From contig CM075184.1 of the NCBI GenBank assembly GCA_037577475.1, forward strand, positions 11,489,594-11,553,593: 64,000 bases of DNA, in the 5' to 3' direction. Below are positions 12,601 to 25,400 of this stretch, in pieces; the stretch's first letter is position 1, and each line of letters opens with the position of its first letter. The DNA is from Chaunax sp. Z400 (taxonomy: Eukaryota; Chordata; Actinopteri; Lophiiformes; Chaunacidae). Made by a program: the position numbers and the translations under genes. The notes under the pieces are model-generated. The model was not told where the DNA came from. It did not search any database and was given only the letters and a program-made list of their open reading frames with translations.

Positions 12601-15600
12601 ATTTTTAGTGAATGTGCTCAATAGTGAGTGTGGATTTCTGTCTGATCAGTTGGAGCAGCTGCACATGTGGTTGGATCCTCTCTATTCATTCACTTTCACA
12701 GACAGCCCTCATAAAAGTCTTTTAAATTACAAGTAGATGTAGATACATCATGATGGCAAGATAGCAGCTTCAATTTCAAATGAGCTTACAATGCCATCTC
12801 GAAAATTCTGGTGATTTTTCAAGTGGCCTTTTGCTATCTCCGTTGAATATACTGTAGTTAGCAATAGAAAGCAATAATTAAACTTTTTCTTCAAGCTGTT
12901 TGTCTCTTGACAACATTCAGCATTTGGTAATGCTCATACTGTTGGTAAGTTTGTATTCCACCAGCAAAACAAAGATAGCAAGATAGGCTAACTAACTTAC
13001 ACGTAGATGGAAGGTCGTTAACTTTGCTTGTCTTTGTTGGCACTGATTGCCACCAGGTGTTACTTCTCATTCATATTACTTTGTTTATTCCATATGATAC
13101 AAAGTAAAGTACAAAGTTTAACTAGCATTAGCTTTCATGGGTCCAGTTGTGGTGAATCAAAACACACAGCAACTAGTCCTGTAGCCTCAACACTTCAGAT
13201 GTTACACATTATTTGAATTATGACATTGAGTAATATTTATGGTTACTGATTTTGAAGCAAAACTGAATTTTAATGTAATTGTCAACTTTAAACAATAAGT
13301 CTTTTGAAATGAACAACAGATCTGTTTCAATATGGAGTAGATAAAAGTGTTATGTCAACAAAAATGAAGATAGAGGCCAGGAAGACTTTCTTTTAATGAT
13401 GACGCTCTGCCAGTTAAAACAACTACAAAGACTTAACTGGACAGATAATCGCACTGACAGATTACCTTTGTCATAATAATGGGACAGGTTCGTGTGTAGA
13501 AGACTTGAATTTCAACAACAACAGAGCAGCTGTCCAAGGTATGCAGCCTGCAGAACCCAGAGATGAATAAGTCTCATAACAGAAAGTGAAAACTACAACA
13601 TACTGAATACAGTGTGGCATACAGCAGAATGGGTGATTTGGTTCAGTTCAAGTCCAGTGTAGTGCGATAGGGAGCCTCATAACAATTCAATCTGTTTCTG
13701 ACTGTGAACTGGCTTTTGAAAGTCTGTGATCTGAGATTATCTGCCAAAGATGTGTCATCTTACAAACACTCACGTGTCTGTCCTATTCTTAGCCTGTAGG
13801 ACAATCACCCAACTGGAAAAGACTCACTCCAGGGAAAGAGCAGGCTTTATTTTATCTTTGATGCAGCCCCAACAGAAACAAGACATCACCCTCACATGTT
13901 AAGATGCTTAATGTTGCAGCTTGTGCCTCATGGTGGCAATGATCCACATGCCTCTGGAGATCCACTAAAACCCACTTTGACATTTGAGATGATAAGGAGA
14001 CACACGCCCTCAGATCCTCTAGCAGACCCTTTAAGATAGTTGTCAGTGCCCAGACATGATGTAGTGTTTTAAACCAGCATCTGTGGAGCCAGTTATGGCC
14101 CCGTGGGTCTTGGACCAAATCCCACAAGACCCTCCTCTCCTGGGTCTGCTCTGTGTCCCTCTGTACCCTTATACTGTCCACTGTCTGGTCTCTAAAGAAA
14201 ACAACTGCTTTCATTGAGGCTGGAACTCCCCCATATTAAAAGTCAAATAAATGTCAAAGCTTCCTGACAATGGTGTGAAACATTTAAAGAAGTGATGACT
14301 GCATTATAGGTAACAGCTGTCACTAAGGTCAAGCAGAGTTTAGACCTAATTCAATGAGTGTCTGAAGAATAATTAACTCCTGATGCTGTACAAATAAAAA
14401 CTTTCCATCTGTTATTATTTGGCTCATTTCTCCTCACATCATTAATAATGATTGCTGAGTCATTATATGTCAGATATCATAGCTGGAATGCTTCATTTGT
14501 CTCTGGAGTTGTGTCACCTTATTATGATGTACTATCAGGGCTTAGATTAACCTTCTCATGCAAGTACTTTAAAGGTTTACACAGACTCATTCCACTGTTA
14601 ACAGATCTTTGTGTTAATCTCAATACAGGTTACGCATCAATGTACTCGCCTGTGGTAAACATGCTGTGATTAAACTGATACTTGATGCAGTGCTTCAGTG
14701 TAACAGAAGCAGGACCTTTACTTCCACTGGACAGTTGCATTGAATACGAAGTGAATGTCGTGAACAGTACAACCTAATATTAGAATGTCAAACGTTTTTG
14801 TCTCTACTCACCTGCCATTGGCATCTGATGGCTGAAATGAATCAACAGTGGTTGATGATGATCGAGCTTATGTTTCTCGAGGAGTTTTGAAGAATGTAAC
14901 TGTCTAAAACTATATAAATGTGACCAGTGTGTGTCATTGATGATCCTTTTCACACTGTAAAAAATATTGTAATCCTTTTTTCTTTACCATGTGTGTCAGA
15001 ATATGTCAGGACCATATTATCTTTAATTAATACAATTTCTGAGTCAGTGATGGATAATGCCTTTGCCACCTGACATTTCTTTAAATAGTATATTTATTAT
15101 GCTTTCTTACAAAAACACAAACACAGATAGCTCCAACTATAAACAGCATAAGAACCACACCGCTGATTGGGATCTGTGTTGTGTGATGCAGGTAGCTCTT
15201 CATATATTCAATAAGATAATTGCACAGTCACAAAAATATGTTGTGGAAGCATAAATGGAAAGCGTGTATGTACCGTACACATACACTGTTGTTTACCATC
15301 CTATAGTTAGACAAAATAGCATAATTGCTGTATAATGGATTCTCTAACAAACTGGAAATTTACACTGGCACTGATGTTTGCCTGAGTGTGGAAATAATCG
15401 GCTTTTTAGTTGAGCATTCAGTGGTGGTCACCAGTTATTAAAATGTAGTTTCAGGCCTGTGGTGAAAATAGACTTGTGGTCATGTTTAAAGCTCATAGTA
15501 ACTACTAGTGTCTGCGAATGCGGAGGACATGTGGTGGACAGACAGTCAGCTGGTGTGTTGGTCTGTCTGTCCGTCCTTTTCATGCTATGACGTGTTATTA

Positions 15601-18600
15601 AGGAGGAGCAGTGATGAGATGATGGATAGCAGAGAAGTGATGTCATCATCCAGACTTGGTGATGATGTCAATATGATTTTATTACAATGATTCTGTCAAA
15701 GTCCAGGTGCTGTAAATTATCATCCATCAATTCATCTGTCCATGCTCTAAACAAATTACCTAAACTTAATCTTTCTAAACCACCTGAACAATGACATTTC
15801 TTTATTTGACTTTGTTTCAATAGCGATGAGAATTATGTTTTAAATATAATACATTAGATATTTTAGAATTTAAATATTTTGAAATACACCATCACAAAAT
15901 GTTTTTTAATCTACATTAGACAGACACACCCTTATATGGGACCCTCATTGATAATTTGCTAGGCCTTAACCTTGCCAGCTTAACCCCAGCCTTCACCTAA
16001 GGCTTGATCTAAATGTGAGTCTATACTAACCTGAGCTGATGTTGAGATCAGGTGTTGAAGACAGCCTTTCTGCAGTGCTGTTTATGTAAGGTGTTCAGGG
16101 ATGCATTAGCAAGCTGCCTTTTTTTCCCTGTCTATCCACCCTACACCATCATAAATATCCCACCAAAACCAGAGTTGTCTCCGGCTTGCTATAAAAAAAT
16201 ATCTGTTTACTCTAGTCCACAGTGTCATAAAAGGCTGGCTTTAAGTACAGATGAGTAAAGCAGTGATGTGGAGCATAGCATGTCTGTAGGGAAAGTCTAC
16301 TGTTAACATCTGTTCTACTCAGACCAGCTTTTTGTCCGTCACACAGCTTCAAAGCTCATGAAGGCAAACAGACTGTAAGAACAATAATGTTCACTGTGTA
16401 AATGCAGATGACATTTGTATAAAGCACCAATACAGCAGTTCAGCTACTGCAAAAGCAAAACATTAAAGCTCTTCTCAAAGTAGACAACAATTGCACATTA
16501 CAATGGTTAGTGGAGGCCATTATTATTCTGATTTATGCAGAATACTCTGTTCTCTGCTCATAGTGTGAGCACAATGTTGAATGTTGGTACTGGTGTTTTT
16601 ATGGTTTTGTCATTTTTATTGTACAGCATTTGGGGCAGCTATTGTTTTTAAATTTGCTTTACAATAATACATTTGGATTAGATTGAATAGGTCACCTGCG
16701 TTGAAGCAGGGCTCACAACCCAATAAATAAAACATAAAAAGAATAAAAACAGACTTAAAGCCTAATAATATGTTTTAGGCCATGTTTACATGCATCAATT
16801 GAGAGTTAAACATGAGCTGTTCTGCAGTTTGAACTGATTAAAACAGAGGTGCGTCTCTTCTGTCAGATGAAGATGGATGAAAATATGGCTGAAACGCCTC
16901 CCATGTAGATGCGCCATCAGAGTGTACAGCCGCCATTCTAGCAGCTCTATGAGCCCATACTTAGGCTAAATATTATAGTTAGCATGCTAACATTGGGATA
17001 TCATTAATTTTACATGTATACAGTAGAAGTGTGTAGTGTGTAGAAGTATCTGTATACAGTGTGTAGAAGTATCTGCATACAGTGTGTAGAAGTATCTGTA
17101 TACAGTGTGTAGAGGTATCTGTATACAGTGTGTAGAAGTGTCTGCATACAGTGTATAGAAGTATCTGTATACAGTGTGTAGAAGTATCTGTATACAGTGT
17201 GTAGAAGTGTCTGTATACAGTGTGTAGAAGTGTCTGTATACAGTGTGTAGAAGTATCTGTATACAGTGTGTAGAAGTATCTGTATACAGTGTGTAGAGGT
17301 ATCTGTATACAGTGTGTAGAGGTATCTGTATACAGTGTGTAGAAGTATCTGTATACAGTGTGTAGAAGTCTCTGTATACAGTGTGTGGAGGTATCTGTAT
17401 ACAGTATGTAGAAGTATCTGTATACAGTGTGTAGAAGTCTCTGTATACAGTGTGTAGAAGTATCTGTATACAGTGTGTAGAAGTATCTGTATACAGTGTG
17501 TAGAGGTATCTGTATACAGTGTGTAGAAGTCTCTGTATACAGTGTGTAGAAGTATATGTATACAGTGTGTAGAAGTATCTGTATACAGTGTGTAGAAGTC
17601 TCTGTATACAGTGTGTAGAAGTGTCTGTATACAGTGTGTAGAAGTGTCTGTATACAGTGTGTAGAAGTGTCTGTATACAGTGTGTAGAGGTATCTGTATA
17701 CAGTGTGTAGAGGTATCTGTATACAGTGTGTAGAAGTATCTGTATACTGTGTGTAGAATTATCTGTATACAAGTATCTGTATACAGTGTGTAGAAGTCTC
17801 TGTATACAGTGTGTAGAAGTATCTGTATACAGTGTGTAGAAGTCTCTGTATACAGTGTGTAGAAGTATCTGTATACAGTGTGTAGAAGTGTCTGTATACA
17901 GTGTGTAGAAGTCTCTGTATACAGTGTGTAGAAGTATCTGTATACAGTGTGTAGAAGTGTCTGTATACAGTGTGTAGAAGTCTCTGTATACAGTGTGTAG
18001 AAGTATCTGTATACAGTGTGTAGAAGTGTCTGTATACAGTGTGTAGAAGTATCTGTATACAGTGTGTAGAAGTATCTGTATACAGTGTGTAGAAGTGTCT
18101 GTATACAGTGTGTAGAAGTCTCTGTATACAGTGTGTAGAAGTATCTGTATACAGTGTGTAGAAGTATCTGTATACAGTGTGTAGAAGTGTCTGTATACAG
18201 TGTGTAGAAGTCTCTGTATACAGTGTGTAGAAGTATTTGTATACAGTGTGTAGACGTCTCTCTGGAGAATCAGATCTGATTTCTAGTCATGTCTGTGGTT
18301 GGTTGTCCTTCCTGCTCTTTAACCATCTATTAGATGTGGAGCAACCAGAACCATACGCATCCTGTATTCTGCAATACCTCAGCATGTGACATGGACCAAT
18401 GTTATTAATTAAGTTTAAACTGATCAGCCTCATCTTTAGACTTCAGAGTTTTTATCCTGCCTGATTTCTGAAAGTATTTTAAAGATGTATATTCTATGTA
18501 AAAGGTACTGTGTTTTAGACATTGTGGTTTATAAGGATGGACTTTTCCATTGACAAGAACTCATAAATAATTTAAATATATGTAAATCATTTTTAACAAA

Positions 18601-19271
18601 GTGGCTTATTGTGCTTTATGAAGTGCTCTTTTCTCTCCACAGTCAGCGTACCGCTCTCTCTAGAGCCATGTTGCTTTATTATGAATCTCAACTACAGGCT
18701 GCTATAAGTCGTGCCTGTTGATGTTATTGCAATTTCTGCTTTTAAGCAACAAGTCTTTCTAAACTCTATGTTTTCCTCCTGCATTTATTTCACCCACAGG
18801 CCCTGAACAAGAAGGAGCACAGAGGCTGTGACAGCCCCGATGCTGATGGCTCCTACATCCTCACCCCCAGTACTGAGGAGAAATACAAGAAGATTAATGA
18901 AGAGTTTGACAACATGATGAAGAGTCATAAAATTGTAAGAGAAGCACAGAAACAGAAAACAACAGGGCAAAAAGATTGTATCTGATAACACTGTCTCCTG
19001 GTATTGATCGAGGTCATGCTGACATGTCTCTGTCACTTCCTCTCCAGTCCACAGGCCTTCCACAGCAGAACTTCATGCGTGTAGCACCAGGCAACATGTC
19101 ATACAGTGCAGGAGGGGAAGGAGGAGGTGCGACCTCCCAAGCTCTAGCTGCTGCCACAGCAGCTCTGGCTGATAGTGGGATTCTCTCCTCGCCTCACGCA
19201 CACCTCCACAGAAACATAAACTCTCCACAAAGACCTCCCAGCACTGGAAGCACAGGTGTGTGTGTGTGCGT

Positions 19272-19349
<78 letters not shown>

Positions 19350-19360
19350 CTGTGCCTGTG

Positions 19361-19406
<46 letters not shown>

Positions 19407-22400
19407 CGATAATCCCCTCACTGTGTGCACACTGAGCTGATGAGTCAGTCATAGGACACAACACTTGTTGCATTTAAATGTAGAGGATCACCCTTTGTAT
19501 GAATGGAAGTTAGAATTACAGGAGTACAGTAAGCAAGTAGCACCACAAAAACCTGTTTGTTGGGTGCATGTCAGTGGTTACAGAACACAAAGAAATATAA
19601 TCAAAATCAGTGTGTGTGTTTCTGTGTGTGTGCATAGGTGGCCTACAGGGCAGTTCTGACCTGGTTCTGCAAAATGGGTCTGGAGCTGTTGGTATGTATC
19701 TCTCTCTCAGGTGTCGTACAACCACACCATCAACATAGGTATATAAATATGTATTTCAAATTATTATGGACCAAAGAAATTGACATGACAAAATTATTCA
19801 TAGATAAATATGTGGTTCATTCATTTTTTTCTTAATTTTCTACATACATGAATGCATGACTTTAATTTAAATCTGGACACTCCTTCATTACCAGCAGGGA
19901 TCGTCTACAGTGGCAGAAATTCTTTCTACCACCTGTCGTCATACAACACCTACAACACCTCTTTATCAGTCATGATGCTTTAAGGGGCTCAGCAACTACC
20001 ATGACAGCCTGACCTTTCTGCTTCCTGTTCATTATTCATCTGATCCTCCTCTCCTCTCCTCTCCTCTCCTCTCCTCCATTTTAAAAAACAGTCTGCATTT
20101 ATAGAAAATATGTAAAGCTGATGTAGTTGAAGTGGTTTAACTGATGTTTGTGGAAATGTAAAAATAGGTGTAATTTCATTTGAAAGGTGACTTTAAAAAA
20201 CCCTTCACTGTTTATGATTTATCAAAAGAGTGCAACCCACATATACAGTTATGCACAGTGCCCCAGAAATTGACAATGTTCTGCTTTATTTTGCACTCAT
20301 TGTTTGGCTATACACATGTAATCCTAAAAGACTGTCTGGTTGGATTTGATTTGCATAACAGTCATTTGTATTAAATGTAAATGTGTATGACCATGTATTT
20401 TCATTTGATCACATTCATTCTGAAACTACACTGAAGTTTGTTGTTTAACGTCTCAGTTTCTCAACCTTTTAATTTGTTTGAGACTCCTTAAAACAAAGCA
20501 ATACTTTCTTGTCACCCCTTCTCACTAGTTGCATGTTTGCTGTTTTGAGGAGATTCTTATAAAAATAAAGACCAATTGTCTGTAAGCCTGAAGAGGTGAA
20601 AGATCATTGGGCAAAATGAGAGGAAATAAAAACGGAATGTAATTTTATGTTGTCTGTATCTTGTCCTGTTAATACTTTTTAACCCCTCACATTTATTTTC
20701 TGACCCTTTGTGTGGGACAGATTGGAATCCCCGAACCCAGAGGGTCTGTCCTGAAAATGTATCGAGTTTGATCTTTACTCTTGAGTAAGCTACTGTACTA
20801 GTGGAAGTCCTGTAAGTGTTATTCAGAGCGGTTTCATTTTCAGTGACTTCCTGATATTTCGTTTTCAAATTCAAGTCATTACGTCACGTCAGAACATTTG
20901 AACGGTTTCAGCGTACAAAATAATGCTAGTTTAGGCATGTGCGTTATTGCAGGAGTCTGGATGCATGCCAGCCTTGTTTATTACTGGTTTATGTCTGCTA
21001 TAATTATTATGACTGTTGGCTCTTCAACCTTCGCTACAAGCTGTCCTCCTTCCAGACTTTCTTCACTGTCATCTTCACGTTCTTTCTCCTGGAACAGCAA
21101 GTCTCATCTGAGCGCTGTCATTATGTAATGTCAAGAGCAAAAAATATAAATTATTCATTACTATCTCTTGTATAATGTATAGCAGTACTTTCTCTATTCT
21201 AACCCTCTAACCTCCCCCCATTTTTAACACAACTTTTAAATCCTCAAATATTTCTACGTTCAGATGTATCGTGCTTTCACACTAAAAATACAAATATGTC
21301 TGGAGGTCTGTAAATATAAACAGTTTTTTAAACTGATATGGGGCTGCTGGTCCATGTAGAAAAGCTCATATTTTCCATCAGCCAGTCAGGCAACCTGTCC
21401 CAAATGTCCATGAATCTCTAACTTTCTGTGTTCAGTGAACGGCTTTGTGGGTTCCCCTGGTGGAAGCACCTTGGGGAAGATCATGCCACCCAAATCTCCA
21501 CCTCCACCTCTTCCACCTCCTGGGAACAATATGGTCCCCTCCAGCCGCAAGACGGACCTCCGTGTGGTCATTCCTCAGTCGAAAGGAATGATGCAAACGC
21601 TGGTAAGTATGTGTGTGGGTGGTTAACAATAACATGAAAACAATAACCACGTTAGAACCAGAATATAAATTTGTGCTTTTCGAAGTGTTGCACCTCTCAG
21701 TAACGCTGTAAAAACGCATGCCTTATTGCTTTCAGTGCCTGTAGGAACCACAACAGTTTGTGATGTTTTTCAAAGCAACTGCATAGAACTTTCATTATAT
21801 GTTGATTTTGGCTGTGGACAAAAGCTGTTGTGTTTTCCAGAGGGAAGACTGCATCTTCCATGAGCATCACTGCCTTGTTGTAAGGCTCTTCATTTGGCTA
21901 GCCTCTGCTTTTGGTTTTGAAACAAAGACACAACCTGTTTTTGATGCTATTTAAATTTTTTCTGCCCCTGCCAAAGGAATAAAGTGTTCCGCTTTGTAAA
22001 CCTAACCTTATGTAAAGTACATACGTCCATATGTGATGGATGATAGTATATCCACATCTTTTCAAAAAGTGCCTGATAGAATTCAGTGAAATTTCACTTA
22101 TGCTTTGTAGCGGCCCTAAATGTGTGCATCTCATAATTGGTTTCTTCAATTTGCCACCACCAATTTGCCACCACCAAAATCATGTACTATAGGTGAATTG
22201 GTGACTCTAAATTGACTGTAGGCGAGAATGTGAGTGAGAATGATCATCCACTTTCAGACAGGCATTGCGCATCAGTGCCAAAACGAATTCTCTGTGACCC
22301 CTTCGATTTGTTCAAACTGGACCAGTCCAAGGCGTCATAATGCCACCTCAGTGTGTGCATTGACAGTGTATGTCGGTGTTCTGCAATGTTATGATGCAAC

Positions 22401-25400
22401 AGCCAGCATAAAAGCTGACATATTTCACTATCTCCGCAGTGTAGCGTTCATTTTCTGTGCTTGTTGTTAAAATAACGGATTTCCTGTTGCTACCACATTG
22501 TTAAATCCCCCGTGGTAGGTCGCACACCGGAACATGTTACTACAATGTCACACCTGTTCTGCAACACCGGGGCACTTCTTTCATACAGACGCCTGTTTTA
22601 GGTACTGTTACTACCTCCCGAGGGGTCACATAGGTGAAACAAACTGACACCCCACTACGCCTTCATTGTGTTCAGACACGCTGGGGCGGAATAAAGGCGC
22701 AACAGGCATGGAATGAAAATGCTGTCTGAATGGGGCTGTTGTTTGTCTTTCTATGTGGCCCTGCGATAAACTGGCAACTTGTCCTGGGTGTACCCCGTCT
22801 CCCGCCCAAAGTCCACTGGGATAGACTCCACCAGAATGTTGTGTTTGGACAAAATTCCTCTAAGTTCCTCAGATTCTCCGACCACATATGGGATGACAAT
22901 CTTGTTGCGAAACAATGTCATCACATCATTGCCATCCCATCACAATCAGCTGTGCTCTGCTCCACCTGCAGGTAAAAGTTGCCTTAGAGAAGGTAAATGC
23001 TTTGTGAACTCTTGGCTCAGAGAGTTAGAGGAACGCCAAGGCTAACCTCTGAACAAGTCAGGTCAGGAAAAAAAATGTGAATTATATTGTTGAATTGACC
23101 TCACTGTGAGCATCTCAGAAAGTTTGCTGAACAACAACTTAATTTCCTTGGATTAAGTCAGAAATGTGAACATTACAGAAAATTGCTAAACTAGACCTGG
23201 CTCTCCTCTAGAATTTTTCCACCTCATTTAAAATGGGATGTTGTAAGACAGACGGTTGGTATTATTGGTACTCAAGGTTTCTAGCTTCTATAATAGCATG
23301 AATAGAAGCAGTGCAAATTGTCCCGTGTTTCTATGTGAAAATTAATGATATAGAGTAGGGCCACATCAGCTTTATGGTTGCCCTCAAAGGGCCGGTTGTA
23401 ACTGTAAGACTATATAAATGTATACTCTTTATCATATTACATAATTGCCTCTGCATTCGATTATTATTGGTTTTAGTAATAACTTTATTAATGCTCTCAC
23501 ACAACGTGATAAAATCATACAGCTGGTTTGAATCTGACCGTTCGGACAAGGGTTTTCCTTTGCTTTGCATGAAAAGAGCCTTGTCTTCCCGAAGCTCAAA
23601 AAACGTACTACTTGTATGGTACGGCACATCTCATGCTACATGCCCACCTCCCTCAAAAATAGTTGGAACTGACAGTGGTTCAGGCCCCGTGCCCAAATGA
23701 AGCACCGTTTTCCTGACTGTAGTCATTACGTTATCCAGTTCCAGAATTTTGCCACAGAGCTTTTTGGTTGATAATGCAATGGTAAACTGTCAGGGGTGTG
23801 TAGCAGTTACTTTTTTGCATTTTCTCTTTCACCAGTCCAACCAAGCCAGTTCTCTCGCCATACATTGCAGGTGCACCATCAGTAGTCAGCCCCACCAACT
23901 TTTCCCAGGGTAATTTCATTTTACTTGCGGACTTTTCCACCGCAATGAAGATGTACCTCCACATCGTCGTCCCGTGCATGGCGGCCACATCCAGGAGCTC
24001 CTCACTGACAGACAAGTCCATCTTCACGCCTCTTAAAAAGTGGCTAGCTGTGCCGTATCAGTCTTGTCAGTGCTTTTGTCAACAGCTAATGAAAACGCCA
24101 GATAATTGCGTGCTTCTTCAGCCAGGTGTGTCGTCTGACTCAGTGTGCGATAGTGTTTCTTGAAAAGCTGGCATTGTTAAAAGCCTGTTTCTGGTCAGGG
24201 CACACCTGCTCACATACCTTCAGCATACACTGCTTTAAAAATGCACCTTCTGAAAAACACTTTTTTATATTGGGTGATTTCTTCAGCCACAATAAAGCTG
24301 GCTTTCACTGCTGCATCATTTTTGGCTGTCACATATTCTGTTGAGAATGCAGGCTGCATGTTAATTCTTGGACCTTTTGTTGCTTTTCTTGGTGGCTAAG
24401 GTTAGCATACTTTGCTCCGTGTCCGCTGTAAATTGTATTCCTCGGGCAACGCCACTGCCTTGTAGCAAAGATGGCCTACTGGCTTGTCTAGATTAAGCAC
24501 AAACATGTATGTATATCTAGCGGCTAGACCAGGGCTAGATGCCTTCAGTGCGCCACTGTACTTCCGTAAAGCAGCATAGAATTGTATTTTAAGTAAATTA
24601 TATTCTTTGCAAGCTCTCTTGGGCCACAAAATGAGGTGGCGGGCCATATTTGTCCTGCGGGCCTTGCGTTTGACATGTCTGATACAGAGTGACAATTGAA
24701 TATTTTTCTTGCTTTCTCCACACTTACCAGTCTAAAATCTGAGAATGTGTTGAAATGGCATGAAACATAAAGTCTGATTATGTAAGAAGTTTGAATGATA
24801 TGGAAAATATAAATTACCATCAGAAGAGTTTTTATGAATGTTCTAAAGTTTGAGTGGAGTTTCTAGCTGAAAGCATGAATGACTATAGTGGGATACTATG
24901 TGGGATTTTGGAACATTCCCTCCATTCATGTTTATGGAGAAAAGACTGGTTTGAAAGTTTGAAAGGTATTAATGAGAGAAGTAACAACCAGAATATCCTA
25001 CCTGATGAAGTATCTATGTTGAACAATGTGTAAAGATTTCAAGCTCAAGTCAGATTTAGACACACCAGAACTCAAAAGCAGAAATAATATGATGTTGTAT
25101 TTCTACTCACATCTCAGATTGTAGCAAAAATAAGGCCTCATAAAGTGCACAGTACAAGAGGTTTGAGTGATTAGATGCATGCCATGTAACAGAGTTTGTG
25201 GTTGACGTGACTCCCTGCTCTGTCATTCAGAGCTTCTTGAGTCTTTCTCCCTTCAGACTGTACATTCTGCTGTGTTGTGTTACTGAACTTATTGATTTGC
25301 CATTAACTCCCTTACTGTTGGCCTTTCCTCTAACACTAAACTTAAACATGATGCAACGATTAGCAAACAATGCAAACGGAGAGGCTTTTTTTTAAATGTA

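Larger units (their letters stand above)
8805..18799 (+). other. mef2a: mef2a intron after coding exon 2
   Basis: 10-kb intron. It holds a (CA)n tract, a hAT-like MITE, a poly-G run, a common teleost repeat and the large 23-bp minisatellite, each listed separately. I looked for the alternative alpha2 exon (expected start TLRKKG) and did not find it. The 120-codon minus-strand frame at 13852-14214 has no family resemblance I know. The rest looks like plain AT-rich intronic DNA. Confidence 0.85.

Noticed and set aside
16987..17772. 261-codon minus-strand open frame with Tyr/Thr/Leu/His repeats
   Set aside because: It is the translation of the 23-bp minisatellite; three units equal 69 bp and keep the frame open by arithmetic.
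18640..18682. Exon-like block after CTCTCCACAG in mef2a
   Set aside because: The frame hits a stop after six codons and has no MEF2 resemblance.
12300..18700. Alternative alpha2 exon of mef2a
   Set aside because: Searched for a frame starting TLRKKG with AG and GT borders and found none. It may be absent or too diverged to see by eye.
18976..19440. 154-codon frame across mef2a exon 4 with a Cys/Val repeat tail
   Set aside because: The start lies in the upstream intron and the tail translates the (TG)n tract; only 19048-19255 is exon.
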